From assembly GCF_025766255.1 (NCBI RefSeq), contig NW_026516780.1:62001-126000 (forward strand): a stretch of 64,000 nt of DNA, in the 5' to 3' direction. The notes beneath the pieces were generated by a model that saw only the letters and a program-made list of their open reading frames with translations, searched no databases and had not been told where the DNA came from. This document shows positions 1 through 10,764 of this stretch, piece by piece; the stretch's first letter is position 1; the number at the start of each line of letters is the position of its first letter. The DNA comes from Zychaea mexicana (lineage: Eukaryota; Mucoromycota; Mucoromycetes; Mucorales; Lichtheimiaceae). Position numbers and translations under genes: made by a program.

Positions 1-400
1 TTTTCTATAGATGGATATTGAGGATGCACTTGCTGTGCATATATCGGTCTATGCATAGGGATGCAGATCCAGTATGACTCACAAATGTGTTGATTCTTAA
101 ACGATCAATCAGCAATTGGGATGTGATGGTGTGTTCGTCGGCTCGGGTATTTTCAAGTCCGGTGATCCTGCCAAGCGCGCCCGTGCCATTGGTAAGTTTT
201 TAACTAACCGAACGCTAGATGCATCTTGTTTAGAGAGCTGCAATCACTCATACTTTTCGTTTTTTTTAGTCCAAGCTGTGACCCACTACAACGACGCCAA
301 GGTCCTCGCTGAGGTCTCTGAAAACCTTGGTGAAGCAATGGTTGGCATCAACTTGGATGAGCTTTCCGAGGACCAGAGATTGGCCAAGCGTGGTTGGTAA
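1..400 (+). CDS. PDX1: Pyridoxal 5'-phosphate synthase PDX1/SNZ subunit, 3' end (partial)
   Basis: This is the C-terminal part of the PdxS/SNZ subunit, which builds pyridoxal 5'-phosphate from ribose 5-phosphate, glyceraldehyde 3-phosphate and ammonia supplied by the PdxT/SNO glutaminase. Two exons are visible, 113-191 and 270-400 (TAA at 398-400), separated by a GTAAGT..TTTTTTTTAG intron. Bases 1-112 look like the preceding intron, and the rest of the gene lies off the window. The 69 visible residues contain the highly conserved [17 protein letters not shown] phosphate-binding segment, then [20 protein letters not shown], and end in the family-typical Lys-Arg-Gly-Trp. The fragment matches the family's usual end, so there is no sign of truncation. 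Identification is secure; only the 5' part is missing because of the window edge. Confidence 0.95.
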
Positions 401-1195
401 ACAGCCCACTGGTTGTTATCTTCCCAGTCAATCTTCCCAAAAATTTTTCATTTCTTTCCTCCATACTGTATAAAAATCCCCCCACCATTACCACTCTAAC
501 ACTCACGACGAAACGAGAGAATAACTTGATAGTAGTGTAGATGATTTGGCATTTTGTTAATAACTTATTCATCAGTAAAATTCCCCCGATCAACATTCAT
601 GAGAAAAATACATATTCATTTTCTCTGGAAGAAAAACCACATTTTCTATCTTTTTTCTCATTTCACTTTGGAAGGGTATCTTGAGGAGAAGACCGGGCGT
701 GCGGGGGGAACGAGTGAAATCATTTTCGCACTACGCTTCATATTGGACTCAGTTCACGGAACAACGCGTAAGATTGCGTGTTTTTTCCTGGTTCAGTAAT
801 ATCTTCAGTATCAGACGTGAAGTTTGACCCGTAATAAATTTGATATAAAAGCATCACTAAATGGGGAAAAGGGTATATTCCTCCGCTACGGATCAAGTTA
901 AAAGTTGGTGCTTTCCTGCAGAGCCCTATTCGAAGGATGAGCATAACAACAACATATTGATGCTAGTTTGTCACTGTTACCGCAAACCATTAATCGCGTT
1001 CGCCAAAAAGCTCAATAGATGTTGTATAGAAGGCAATTCTTTGATCTAGGCAAAGTAGCGATCAACAGCTTTAAGCTGTAATTATGACTGGCAGTATAGT
1101 TGGCACGTCCCATTTCAAGTGACAATATACTGCATTTTCTCCCCGAGAATTTTTTTGCATAAACCCATTTCCCGCTTCTCTTTTTTCTATTTAGT
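401..1195. other. Intergenic: PDX1 3' flank and KAS promoter region
   Basis: No gene is seen here. The short ORFs lack splice logic and family motifs. The stretch presumably holds the PDX1 3' UTR and the promoter of the following synthase gene. The pyrimidine run ending in TTTAG directly before the ATG at 1196 could be the end of a 5' UTR intron, but this cannot be proved from sequence. Confidence 0.5.
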
Positions 1196-2991
1196 ATGGC
1201 ACGTCGCGTCGTAGTAACAGGCCTCGGCCTAGTGTCTCCTGTAGGCGTTGGTGTCAAGCACGCATGGACAAACTTACTGAACGGCCACTGTGGTGTTACT
1301 TCACTTGCTAACAAGCAGGGTTTTGAGCAACTGCCTGTACAAATCGCAGCATTAGTCCCGCAAGGTCCAAAAGAAAAGGGCGAATTCACGTCCAAAGAAT
1401 GGCTCGATCGTGGAGTACGTTCTCTTTCGTCTTTCCAAATGTGTATGTCCATGTGGCTCATTAGCTCCTACACTTTTTTTAAACATATTAGGACGAGAGA
1501 ATCATGGCACCATTCACTCAATTTGCCATTGCAGCGGCTCGACAGGCACTGACCGATGCAGAATGGATCCCTGAAGGCGATGCTGACAAAGAACGAACGG
1601 TAATATTAGTTTCACACTCGGCAATAGCAAAACATAATATATAGAAGATAGCTCACATGAATGTATGATATAGGGTGTCTGTATCGGATCTGGTATGGGT
1701 AGTTTTGAAGATATCGTGTCAACATCTGTTTCCTATTCAGCTGGGGTAAGCATAACCTTATTTTGGGAGGGAAGTGATAAACTCTATATAAACTAAATAC
1801 AATCTGTACGCATACAGGGTTATCGTAAAGTATCGCCAATGTTTGTTCCCCGTATTTTGATTAATATGGCTGCTGGACATCTTACGATGAAATACGGCTT
1901 CCAGGTAAACGCACGCACCTAACAAACAAACTGAGCCAAAGATGCTATTAATGTTTTTTCTACATGTTCAAGGGACCAAATCATGCCGTATCCACAGCAT
2001 GTACAACGGGTGCACACTCAATCGGCGATGCTATGCGATTTATCCAATATGGAGATGCTGATGTTATGGTTGCTGGCGGCACTGAATCGTGCGTGCATCC
2101 ACTGGCCATTTCAGGATTCGCAAAGTAGGTTGTTGTTCGTGATTTTTTACTTGAGCAATTCCCACGCATATCACTCATCGACCTCAAATGGTATGGAAAA
2201 TGTCATAGGGCAAAGTCACTTGCAGCACAATATAATGAGAATCCAACCGAAGCTTCTCGACCCTTTGATGGGGATCGTAGCGGTTTTGTTATGGGTGAAG
2301 GTGCTGGTATTGTGGTTTTGGAAGAATTGGAGCATGCGAAAAAACGCGGTGCACGGATCTATGCCGAGATTGCTGGATACGGCTTATCTGGAGATGCCCA
2401 TCATATGACTGCACCTCCAGCAGATGGTACCGGTGCTGTCAAATCCATGCGCCGCGCGCTCAAGGTGGCCAACCTCTCTCCTGCAGATATCGGCTATGTC
2501 AACGCACATGCAACCAGTACACCCGTCGGTAAGTAACTCTCACTGCCCGTTCAAAGAAAACCAGCATCTTTTTAACCACCCGGTATATATACATGATAGG
2601 TGACGCTGCAGAGAATTGTGCTATCAAGACCGTTTTCGATGGTCATTGGGACAAGATCAACGTATCTTCAACTAAGGGCGCGACTGGACATTTGCTCGGG
2701 GCAGCTGGTTCTGTCGAAGCAATTTTCACCATCTTATCGCTGTACAATGTAAGCACTTGCCTTCCATCCCTGCATCCTTTCCTTTTTCTTTTTATTTTTC
2801 TGACCAATTGACACATCTGGTTATAGAGCACCTTGCCACCCACATTGAATCTGCACCGACCCGATGAAGACTTCAACCTCAACTACGTGCCACTGGTTGC
2901 TCAGGAACATAAGGAAATCAAAGCAGCGTTGACTAATAGTTTTGGATTTGGTGGTACAAATGCATCCTTGTGTTTTACCAAGTTTGACTAA
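1196..2991 (+). CDS. CEM1: Mitochondrial-type 3-oxoacyl-[ACP] synthase (KAS II, CEM1-like)
   Basis: This is a beta-ketoacyl-ACP synthase of the FabF/CEM1 type, which condenses malonyl-ACP with acyl-ACP in type II (mitochondrial) fatty-acid synthesis. Eight exons: 1196-1414, 1492-1599, 1674-1745, 1818-1904, 1973-2124, 2209-2528, 2600-2748 and 2827-2991, coding 423 residues. All phases join. The start [15 protein letters not shown] is the classic KAS N-terminus. The nucleophile Cys lies in [14 protein letters not shown] (exon 5), the first catalytic His in [11 protein letters not shown] (exons 6-7), the second in [11 protein letters not shown] (exon 7), and GFGGTNAS closes the fold. No strong presequence precedes the KAS start, so mitochondrial location is inferred from family. 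An upstream spliced presequence exon is possible. Confidence 0.93.
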
Positions 2992-3091
2992 ACTTTATTT
3001 GTACGCTTGTTTGTTTCTTGTTGTTATTGCCAATGATCCTCTATTTTGTTCGTTCTTTTGCTGTTGTACAAAGCATTGCGTTGATGGATTT

Positions 3092-4833
3092 TTATCGTAG
3101 AGGACTATAGGTCAAAGGCTTCAGGATGTAGGATGACATGTTGTCAACCAACCGTACTATAATGATTTATACATTATTAGTGAAAAAGAAACCCACATTA
3201 CACACTCGCGTCCCACAGCAATCCTTATATTCTTCCTCTTATTTTCACCCAGTTAAAAATATAGAGATGACATACCTGTCTTGTACACAGTCTCTGCCCA
3301 TCCATCCACATTCCATGCATCTTCACGCGTCGTTTTACGTGTTTGCAAATCACTAAGCGGTTTGTACAGTTGACAGTAGTAGGTAATATGTGAGTAACGG
3401 AGTAAACGATTATCAAATGTGAAAGGAGGGGTGAAGAACTTACGGATAAGTCCACATGTGATGGACGCTATGGAGTTCACCAAGCTGGCTAAACCATGCA
3501 CCGACTGGTGCACAATATTGACGTCGGCACTCGAGACCCTTTCGCCTAGTAAAAATCATGCACATGCAATTTGTTAGCTTATCGGGCTGGTCCGGGCTCT
3601 GTGTTGGGTGGTTCTTGATTGGCTTACTTACCATTCGGTTTCCCATTCCAGCAAACGACCAGGCTATTTATAATGCGTGCACGCGCACCGATGCGAAAGA
3701 GAAAGACAATGATATAAAAGCATTAACACTCCTAAACCCCACTGCTGATTAATGAATAACGACAGATGTTCATACCTTTAGCTGATAGTGACGCAGCTCA
3801 TAGATCCCGTTGGTTTCCATAGGAGGAGACGTCTTCCAAAAGGAAAATTCAAGCATCACATTGTTCTCACGCGAAATGAGAAGCGGGCGGAGTTGCTTCA
3901 AGAAGGCGTTATACTCCTTTTTGCAAAGAAAGGTCAATGACGTTTAGTTAGGTTTCAATTCCACGATAATGGCGACCCTGATATTGTTGCCGGTACATAT
4001 TATCTTACTAACCGGGTCTTCAGCCAAGCGAGCCATGGTATTGCGATGACCTGGATATCCCTTGTACTCCCAGATATGCACTATAATCACATATAGCGTT
4101 TTTGTTTTGTTCACCCCGAGGTCAGCCACAAAGAAACGCATACGTGTTTTCACCCTCACTCTTTCTCCTCAAACCAAAAAAAAACCCCCCTACCAAATGT
4201 ATCCAGTTCGCCAATCACAACCTCCCAACTACCACAGAGATGAAGCTCGTTTCGTGGATTATTGGCAATCTTGGGCAAGTAAGACGTTCTAAAAATGGTC
4301 ACAGCAGCAACCGTCTAATGTTTTTAGCTTCTCCTGAAGTGTTTGAGAGCTTATAGACGCGTAATAAATTCACTTACACAAGGTTGATGTATTCCTCGAC
4401 TTTGTCAGGCCTGACTTTATGCTCTATATTGAAACAGGAAAGCGTACAGCTGTTAGCTTATGCTCTTCTGTGCTGTGGTCATGCATATAGAAACTGCAAA
4501 AAAAGGTATTGTCTACATACTCTGCAACTCATGAACGTATTTTCCTCGTGCCAGCATCTTAGAATGAGTCTGATTATCCTCTTCCTTGGTCTTCTTGGAA
4601 CCATAAAGAACAGCCTCAATGAACTCGTTGGCGATGTTTTGCTGCCGTTTCTTTTCGTCCACATCAGTAGAATCTTCAACCTTTCCCGGTGTCAGTACAC
4701 TTGGAGTCTTCTCTAGAGCCGTAGTAGGCGTTGTGCTAAAAGTTCTCTGGCAGTTGTATAAAGCAGCTCGGGATAGTAAATTACTACTCCTACTAGCAGA
4801 AATACCACGAGAGGAACGTAATAACCAGGACAT
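3092..4833 (-). CDS. NIPSNAP family mitochondrial protein
   Basis: Nine exons on the minus strand, in coding order: 4833-4521, 4423-4378, 4288-4194, 4080-4013, 3916-3776, 3663-3632, 3545-3444, 3352-3276 and 3156-3092, giving 312 residues with all phases consistent. The first about 45 residues are rich in Arg and Ser with no acidic residues (SWLLRSSRGISASRS), as in a mitochondrial targeting peptide. The body carries NIPSNAP hallmarks: ARGKYVHELQ, HIWEYKGYPGHR, MLEFSFWKTSPP, IYELRHYQLKPG, GELHSVHHMWTYPDLQTR, DGWAETVYKT and a C-terminal ILKPLTYSPLR. Animal NIPSNAPs act at mitochondrial membranes, including in mitophagy signalling; the fungal role is not established. The last exon is easily missed because exon 8 reads through its donor into a nearby stop. 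Confidence 0.92.
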
Positions 4834-5592
4834 GATTTCTTTGTGTGTGCGTTTGTTGGGAAGATAAGAAAAGTATGTGGGTGGGCGTGTGAGAAAAAAA
4901 AAAGAGAAAGTGAGAGAAGAAGGGTGCAAACGTAAAAAGCAGCCGGTTCAATTTATGTTAATAAGGGGCCGTAGATGTACCCGATTTAGGGTTCGTGAGT
5001 GGGTGACACAAGGTTCTTTTCGGCTGCATAAACCAGTCTAAGTTGCGGTTTTACGTTTACACCGTTGCCCGCTACGTCATTTTCTCCCAAAAGAGCAGAA
5101 CGTTGTTTTACTAGGCATGATAACAGAAAGGCCTTCTCACACACTTGAGAAAGTCACAAGCTGTAATTTTTCTACAGATGATTGATATACAGGCAACAAA
5201 GAGCCAGGAACAAGAAAATTTTAAACGAGTGGGGAAGTCTAAATGAAAAGATGGGTTGATATGATGAAAAAGCGCATCAGCAATCTATCATCTAGGGAAC
5301 ACTAAATAAGGAAAAGTTTAACTCGATTCAATACGACTGTCTCAGAAGATTGCAAGCTTGTTATCCAAAGCTTAATTACGCGTTATGTGTTTTCAGTAAC
5401 TAAAGGCTCGCATGATTAAAGATATTTCCATCTTCCCGTAAAAATGCTATTTATCAAACTTGCAAAAGGAAAGTCACCATGTCATTTCCCGTCAGGATAC
5501 AACCCTAGGAATGTCATGACAAGCCACGACACTCGCGGCTTGCCATCTGAGCACGTCCCATCCGTACAGCTTTTCTTCTCCACTGTGCATTG
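4834..5592. other. Intergenic: NIPSNAP promoter side
   Basis: No coding sequence is recognised. Pyrimidine-rich sequence precedes the NIPSNAP start on the minus strand. The remainder shows no repeat or RNA gene that I can recognise. Confidence 0.5.
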
Positions 5593-5820
5593 TTAAATAC
5601 TTAGGGCGTTGGCTCGCCGTAAAAAATCAACTCTATGTCGAGTGGACCCAAAGATTCTTAAAAGTCGGTCCACCATCGCTGGTGCCCAAGGCTTCCCATC
5701 GGGAGTAGTTTTTACGCCAGCGTCTTTAATATACTTTGCCTTGCACACGACATCGACAAGAAATTCGCCTGACTTGCTCATGGTTCTTCGGTCGATGTTC
5801 GTGCACAAGAGCGGCGACAA
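5593..5820 (-). other. Unassigned small open frame (75 codons)
   Basis: An open frame on the minus strand contains an in-frame Met at 5779 and ends in ANALSI. The segment GVKTTPDGKPWAPAMVDRLL reads like real protein rather than a random frame and is vaguely reminiscent of the recombinase-domain helix of serine recombinases. The resemblance is too weak to assign. It lies in a gene-free stretch next to a probable pseudogene remnant and may be a decayed exon. Confidence 0.25.
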
Positions 5821-6089
5821 GAAGGGTCTCCCGGCATCAAGATATGGGGTAGCTCTTGAACCTTACTCTCTGTAGCGTTACAGACCGCTTTGCAACCTAA
5901 GCTCCCATGTCTTAAAAATACGATGACATTCTGAACACAATATGATTGAATACATATAGCAAACGAGCGATTGAGAGAACGTAATCTAAAGAAGATAGTA
6001 TTGTTGACAACTCTCACTAGGATGTCGTACATATCGAGAATAAAAATTATTATACTAAAGAAGGTCCAATCGGGGCAAATTAATAATAG

Positions 6090-6307
6090 CTGCCCTGAGA
6101 AAGGAACTGAAATATCGTGAAGGTGGGACTCGTAGCTACTTCCAATCCAAACAAGTCAACGAGCGCTACAAACTTGACTTCTTTAGCATAAGTTACATCA
6201 GCTTTGATAACACCGGCTAAGCCCCTGAGCTTATTGAATTTGAATGATCTCTTCCAGCCATCGTCGTCAAAGGCTCTGTTGAGCTTGTCAATGGTTTCGT
6301 TAGGATC
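6090..6307 (-). pseudogene. Probable remnant exon of a queuosine-salvage paralogue
   Basis: After an AG acceptor at about 6307 on the minus strand, about 65 codons stay open and contain TYAKEVKFVALVDLFGLEV. This lines up with TLAEELNFVALIDLLNFGS in exon 2 of the intact queuosine-salvage gene 1.5 kb away (7499-8723). The upstream segment also aligns in position, with DETIDKLNRAFDDDGWKRSF-like sequence against the DGIRSFLKNLDKHRFEEL region. No matching exons 1 or 3 were found around it, so it looks like a diverged, decayed tandem duplicate. Alternatively it is an exon of an unrecognised gene. Confidence 0.4.
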
Positions 6308-7498
6308 TATACAATGCTTTTAGTGTTCGACCTTTTTAAACAAAAAGCTATCTCAAGTAAAATGTATGTTGAAACGACGTAACCTATAGTAATACGACTG
6401 TGATCATAGTGATGTTTGCTTAAAGTTCGTATAGTTTTTATCTTCAACATTTGTGTTAAATGACTTGACAAGCTGATAGGTATGATAGTAATTAGTGCTA
6501 CTTTTTTCGTCGAGCTCTTCCATTTTAAACACTGTATGTTGCACTATTGGATCTCGTTGTGCGGCGTAATACGAAAGCGGTAGGCTTGTATGATGACACC
6601 TCAAGTTTTTGTTTCTCGCTTCGTTGGAAGGGGTTTACAGCAGCTTTGTGTAAGAACTAAGCGTTATTGATAAAGATAATGCCCATCGGCACCGGTTCAT
6701 TTAGTCTTCCACAATAAAACATAAACTTTAACCTATTGATGACAAGGACTTCAACTTCTATCGTTGCTATTCGACTAATAGCTATGCAAAAGCTGTCAAC
6801 AGGATGTAGCATCTAACAGTATATTTTAGAAGCGCTTCCTGCCTCGCTTCGCTCAGCCGAAATAGAACCTCTATTTGGAGGACAAGCCCAAAAACCCTCA
6901 GGTAGTGACAGCGTCTTGGATTATATCTGTAATCTACATTACAGTTGTATCATAGCTGCTCCAATTCTTGCAACTGAGGGTTTCCGATTTCTTTTTGCAA
7001 GAAAAATTGGGGATTTGCGAAACAATTCTGCTTGAAATATACCTGAGATAAATCATCCTACTATATAAAAATCACTACTTTGTTGTTCATCTGTCAGAGC
7101 CGATGTACGATACGTCGCGAGGGATTATTCTCATAGGTCTCGATGTATCCCCGCTGTATATGTTGGAAACGTCATGACCTCATTTCTACATGTTTCATCT
7201 AAATAACTTAACAGTAGATTTGTTGATGGAAAAAGCCTAGAAAAAGAGGCAGTTTACATGTACGTCAAGAGGTAGATGACATCGGCATTAGAATCTGCAA
7301 TTACAACATCGAGAGTTTTGTCTATGTACAGTATGCAATAAGAAAACTACAGATTGCTCAAGTACATAGCTGATATGATTTCCAAAGGGATATGACTTTT
7401 TCACATTACGTATTATAATCGAGTGGGCTATTTATTTTCTTTGGGAAATAGAGGCATCGATAGAAACTATGTATGGTGTTGTGTTGCATACAACAATA
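6308..7498. other. Intergenic, no gene recognised
   Basis: AT-rich sequence without family-recognisable frames. It may contain further decayed parts of the duplicate described at 6090-6307, but I could not align any. Confidence 0.4.
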
Positions 7499-8723
7499 TT
7501 AAAACATGACAGTATCACGCAAGGCAAATCGAGGTATTTTGCGATAATCGCCTTCTTTGCCCAGTCGCCAGAGATATACATCCAAATGACCTTCATTCAT
7601 ATGCGTCACAGCCGAGACAGACGCGTTCTGCTTTACTAATTCCACAATGTCTTCACAAGCCACGATAGACGCAGCACGTAACGTTGTCGCCCGAATCTCT
7701 CCAAGATCTTGACCATCCGTTATATCCGCTTGCCAACTCTCTGGAATCTCCAGTACGCCCAAATGCACCAGAAGGGTAGGAACCACATTATCAGCAAACA
7801 CGGTGAGGTTATCAATGTCTGCAAAATCGAATCGGTCAGGTTCCTGGTCACGGAAGAACATCCACAGGTGGTACACGAGGATCTGAGCCTTCTTCAAAAC
7901 ATATACTGGCCGCCCATTAATTTCAGAAATATCACGCAGTCCCGGTAAAGCCTTGGTAAGGTGCTCGACGAGTTTGGACGCCGATGGTTTTTGATTTGCG
8001 ACAGGTTTGGTTAGATCCAGGATAAATGCTGCTAAATCGTTATACTTGTGTTGTTCCAAAAACTCGCCCGTAGTATTCAAGACAGTGGTGATACCGTCTG
8101 CAAGCTGTTTTAATTCAGTAGGCTCGGTCATAGTGATGAATGGCATGTCCTTTGGCTTGACTTCTCGGTCGATAGGGAATTGGAATATCTCGGATACTTT
8201 GAAGGCAGTCATTGATTTGAATGTTGCTGCATCCATGGGTGTGCCACCAATATGGAATGACATGGCGCCAAAACGGATCGTATCAAAAGCACTTTATTTT
8301 TGTTAGGTTATCAGAAATTATATGCATGTATGATTTGTACGGCGTGTTATTGCTTACCCTCTTCCAGCAAGTTCGTGTAAAGGAACGCGATATCCGCTTC
8401 CAAAGTTCAGCAAATCAATCAGTGCGACAAAATTCAACTCTTCAGCAAGTGTATCGAATTTCAAAGGCATACGTATGGGCGTGTCCACTGACAACTCTTC
8501 AAAACGATGCTTGTCAAGATTCTTAAGAAATGATCTTATGCCATCGGCGGAGACCTGTTGTATAATTCGTGACGGGAGAGATCAGTTAAACAAATATCTA
8601 GTAGTTGGCAGAGTTCCTCCCTAGACAATATTTAATATTACTTACCTTGACTGGACCGTTTTCTGTTAGTGCTCGACACGATGATCGCACTGCTTCGAGG
8701 TAATCGCCTTGTGGGGGTGACAT
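7499..8723 (-). CDS. Queuosine salvage protein (Qng1/DUF2419 family)
   Basis: Three exons: 8723-8646, 8554-8358 and 8291-7499, coding 355 residues. The family (human QNG1, formerly C9orf64; Pfam Q_salvage) releases the queuine base from queuosine 5'-monophosphate so that it can be re-inserted into tRNA. Visible signatures are LNFVALIDLLNFGSGYR followed by LHELAGRGAFDTIRFG, the KKAQILVYHLW helix, the conserved acidic segment FADIDNLTVFADNVVP followed by LLVHLGVLE, then EIRATTLRAA and the terminal LDVYLWRLG with a C-terminal RFALRDTVMF. Length is close to the usual 340-360. The protein starts at the only in-frame Met upstream of exon 2 that splices cleanly (AAG|GTAAGT). A likely decayed copy lies downstream at 6090-6307. 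Confidence 0.88.
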
Positions 8724-9954
8724 TTTATGTAAAAACGTTTGCGTGTATGCCAAAACCTCCGCTTATTTGTTAAACTTTGCAAACCCTTTACTGCGGTTTA
8801 TGCTTCACACGCTTTACAGTAAGGTCCGCTCAAAAGCACTGCGCCGCATATTAACGCGTCATCGACAACACCACAATCACCATGCGAATACCATAACGGC
8901 TCAACAGGCAGCAACGGTATGAATATCACTAGACGTTTAACTTTTCTTTCATCGACGTCTGGCTGTTATCTGCAGTATCCATTATTATATGCATATGTGC
9001 TAATATCACTTAAACTGCAGTAATTGAGGCACCAATTGTCCTTGTTTAGGTACCATGGCCACGAAGTATACCTTCTATATTTCTTCACATCCATTTCTCT
9101 CAGGTTGATCAATTTAATGATATAGTGTGTATCAAAACCATGATTTGTTAAAGTACTAGTCATTTAGTCACAATTTTGGAATGCTACACGTGATGGCAAG
9201 GATTTCTTGTTGATATCTACTGTAGCCATGAGAGCCACCCATTTACCCGCACTCTTCTCATTCTTCCTTTAACTCGTGAGTGCAAAACCCGAGAAGGATG
9301 ACCAACAGTAAAGGATATAGTAATTTATTAGCTTCTATTAACTCATAAATTTTTCCCAGGAAATGACAATGTTATATGGAGTGGTGCTTTATCGAACATA
9401 AAGAAAAAAGCTTGAATATTCCTTTGCTTCCGAAGAAGCTTGGTGTTCATTACATTGAACAAGCATAACTGCATTTGCCACAACAATCTACACGCTACCT
9501 ATTATATGGGCTTGTAACTGAGACAAGTGCCGAAACTCATACCCTTAGCAGCTTCAAATCTTTTTCAAGCAAATCCAAACTTATAATGACACCAACCTGA
9601 CAAGAGTGGTATAATAATATACAGAAAAGCGTTGCAAAACGGTTTTTAGGCACGCTGTACCAGTGTCGCGATTTATTTTGTACGTCATGAAGAGACGTCT
9701 CTAATCCACCCTTTTTTATTGCTGCTTGCGTCGGGTAGGGTGAAGAGAGTGAGAGACATGGGTGGAAATGTAGAAGGTAACCTTTGTGCATGGCGAAGCA
9801 CTTTCACGTTCTTTTCAGATTATGCAGGACTTTGATAATATAACGCGACTTTTCGCGCCTGTGTCACGCGTCAAAAAAAAAGAGGGGGGTTTCTTGGTGG
9901 TAGACTAAAATTTAAACTTCCTACAAATTCTTTCGTCTTTACATACAACCAAGA
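8724..9954. other. Intergenic between divergent genes
   Basis: A 1.2-kb stretch shared as promoter territory by the queuosine-salvage gene (-) and the histone-fold gene (+). No coding region, tRNA or repeat is recognised. A short poly-A/poly-G tract lies about 75 bp before the start at 9955. Confidence 0.5.
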
Positions 9955-10697
9955 ATGGCATCTGAAGAGTCAAACACGCAACAATCACAACAACAACAGC
10001 AAAAACCAGAACGCGCTCTAGGTTCCACAACCCTACCAATAGCTCGAGTCAAACGCGTCATTAAAGAAGACAAGGAAGTGTCTTTGATTAATGCAGAAGC
10101 CACATTTTGTGTTGCTTATGCAACAGTAAGTAGTTGATGATCGATCGTCAACAACACACTAAAAAAACCAGATTGAGAGAGAAAGAAAGAAAAATAATAT
10201 ATTGCAATAGGAATTATTTATGGAATATCTTGTCAAAGAGGGTTTCACACGGGCACGAAAAGAAAAGCGAAAAACGATCTTTTATAAAGACCTTGGTATG
10301 TGGTGGGATGGATATATAAGGGCATAAACACAACGCAAATCAAGCAAAGCACACGAAGAAATTCTTACCTTATCATGAGTTTTTGTTTCTAATGTCAGCA
10401 TCTGCTGTAAGCGAGGTTGAGCAGTTTGAATTCCTCGAAGACGTTATCCCACACACAATGACTCTCAAAGCAGCCCTGGAACGACGAAAAGACACATTAA
10501 ATGAAGACGAATCACTTGAACCTTCACGAAAGAAATCCAAGACGACCCATTCCGAAGAAGAAGCAAACAACAACAACACTAGTAATGAATTACGGCAAGA
10601 AGATGAAGAAGTAGAAGAAGAAGAAAGAGACGAGGATGATGAAGAAGAAGAAGAGGAAGAAGACGATGAACAGCAAGAAGAGACAGATCAACAGTAG
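9955..10697 (+). CDS. Histone-fold protein of the Dpb3/POLE4-CHRAC type
   Basis: Three exons (9955-10125, 10211-10295, 10399-10697) code 184 residues. Residues about 25-110 form a CBF/NF-Y-type histone fold: LPIARVKRVIKEDKEVSLIN, AEATFCVAYATELFMEYLV, then KTIFYKDLASAVSEVEQFEF and LEDVIP. That pattern is typical of the small DNA polymerase epsilon / chromatin accessibility complex histone-fold subunits (yeast Dpb3/Dls1), which pair with a Dpb4-like partner and bind DNA. The N-terminus is Gln-rich. The tail from about residue 125 is strongly acidic (Glu/Asp runs), with a basic RKKSK patch just before it, likely nuclear. It is convergent with UTP6, the two stop codons being only 67 bp apart. Assignment to Pol epsilon versus CHRAC cannot be made from sequence. 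Confidence 0.88.
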
Positions 10698-10764
10698 CAA
10701 CATCATTTTTGTCCCATCAGCAAAAACAAGATACATTTCTTTTCTTTATAAAAAGAGATTTGTT

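Noticed and set aside
3253..3276. NIPSNAP ending by read-through of exon 8
   Set aside because: A better last exon at 3156-3092 gives the family-conserved C-terminus ending in SPLR.
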